Assembly: GCA_026874595.1 (NCBI GenBank)
Contig: CM049309.1
Location: forward strand, 39,139,079 to 39,203,078
Reading direction: 5' to 3'
From: Sipunculus nudus
Lineage: Eukaryota; Annelida; Sipuncula; Golfingiida; Sipunculidae
DNA length: 64,000 nucleotides
This document shows, one piece after another, positions 63,780 to 64,000 of this stretch. The notes under the pieces are model-generated. The model was not told the DNA's origin. It worked only from the letters and a program-made list of their open reading frames with translations, and did no database searches. The stretch's first letter is position 1; each line of letters begins with the position of its first letter. The position numbers were made by a program, and so were the translations under genes.

Positions 63780-64000
63780 GAAATGGGTAGCCTGTCAGGT
63801 TTCGCGGATCATGGTCTATGCCTTTTTTCAGTGCAAATGACAGGGATGAAGGAATCAGTAAAATTCGTTGTCTTGAACATTCATTAGCAAAAGTCAAACA
63901 ATGGATGGATTCAAACCGTCTTCAAATGAATTCTTCTAAAACAGAACTGATATTATTTGGGAGTAAGGCGTAGCATGGGAAATGCACAGCTACACATATT
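63780..64000 (+). pseudogene. Non-LTR (LINE) reverse transcriptase fragment, cut by window end
   Basis: FADHGLCLF (a decayed YADD-type active site), then after a frame change SANDRDEGISKI, LEHSLAKVKQWMDSNRLQMN and SSKTELILFGSK, followed by TAG. The pattern V..WM..N.L.MN..KTE...FGS is the RT segment after the active site of Jockey/CR1-like LINEs. Confidence 0.82.

Overview
The window looks like accessory DNA from a metazoan nuclear genome, most likely a marine lophotrochozoan such as a bivalve-type mollusc. That placement is inferred from an intron-rich animal mitochondrial gene, AT-rich introns, and dense non-autonomous repeats of a kind I associate with bivalve genomes; it rests on pattern recognition, not a search. 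There are no bacterial operons, RNA genes or CRISPR arrays that I can support. One host gene is recognisable. Almost everything else is transposable elements and their debris.

Left part (1-13.5 kb): several non-autonomous repeat families surround and invade the gene for mitochondrial methionyl-tRNA formyltransferase (MTFMT, minus strand). Eight coding exons can be placed from 13443 down to 6254 with matching splice phases. The last C-terminal exon(s) were not found with confidence.

Middle part (14-33 kb): a graveyard of old Ty3/Gypsy gag, protease, RT and integrase fragments in scrambled order. It also holds a 1.4-kb element with perfect terminal inverted repeats, a lysine-rich coding relic, a hAT-like transposase relic, a zinc-finger/NPLG multi-copy gene relic, and two copies of a repeat built on the palindrome GGTGGCGCCACC.

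Right part (33.5-53.2 kb): a nested stack. A Ty3/Gypsy element has about 720-bp LTRs that are nearly identical, a TATG target duplication, a tRNA-Leu-type primer binding site and a purine-rich tract. It contains (i) a DIRS/Ngaro-like tyrosine-recombinase retroelement, itself split by a 2.6-kb non-autonomous repeat, and (ii) a second, 1.35-kb tandem-array repeat. The DIRS-like insertion cuts an SGNH/GDSL-hydrolase reading frame that sits between the Gypsy 5' LTR and gag, an unusual gene for this superfamily. The gag-protease junction carries a textbook -1 frameshift signal: the heptamer TTTAAAC, a 7-nt spacer, and an H-type pseudoknot with 10-bp and 8-bp perfect stems. The protease-RT junction carries a second canonical heptamer, AAAAAAG, directly before the protease stop codon.

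Far right (53.2-64 kb): a second, decayed Gypsy gag; relics of an unrecognised multi-exon gene family; a nearly intact tyrosine-recombinase retroelement (59.2-63.7 kb) with split direct repeats, bZIP/CRE-like palindromes in its termini and a Dam-like NPPF motif; and a LINE RT fragment at the window edge.

The most interesting systems are the Gypsy element with the pseudoknot-driven double frameshift plus a leader hydrolase, and the split-direct-repeat YR element.
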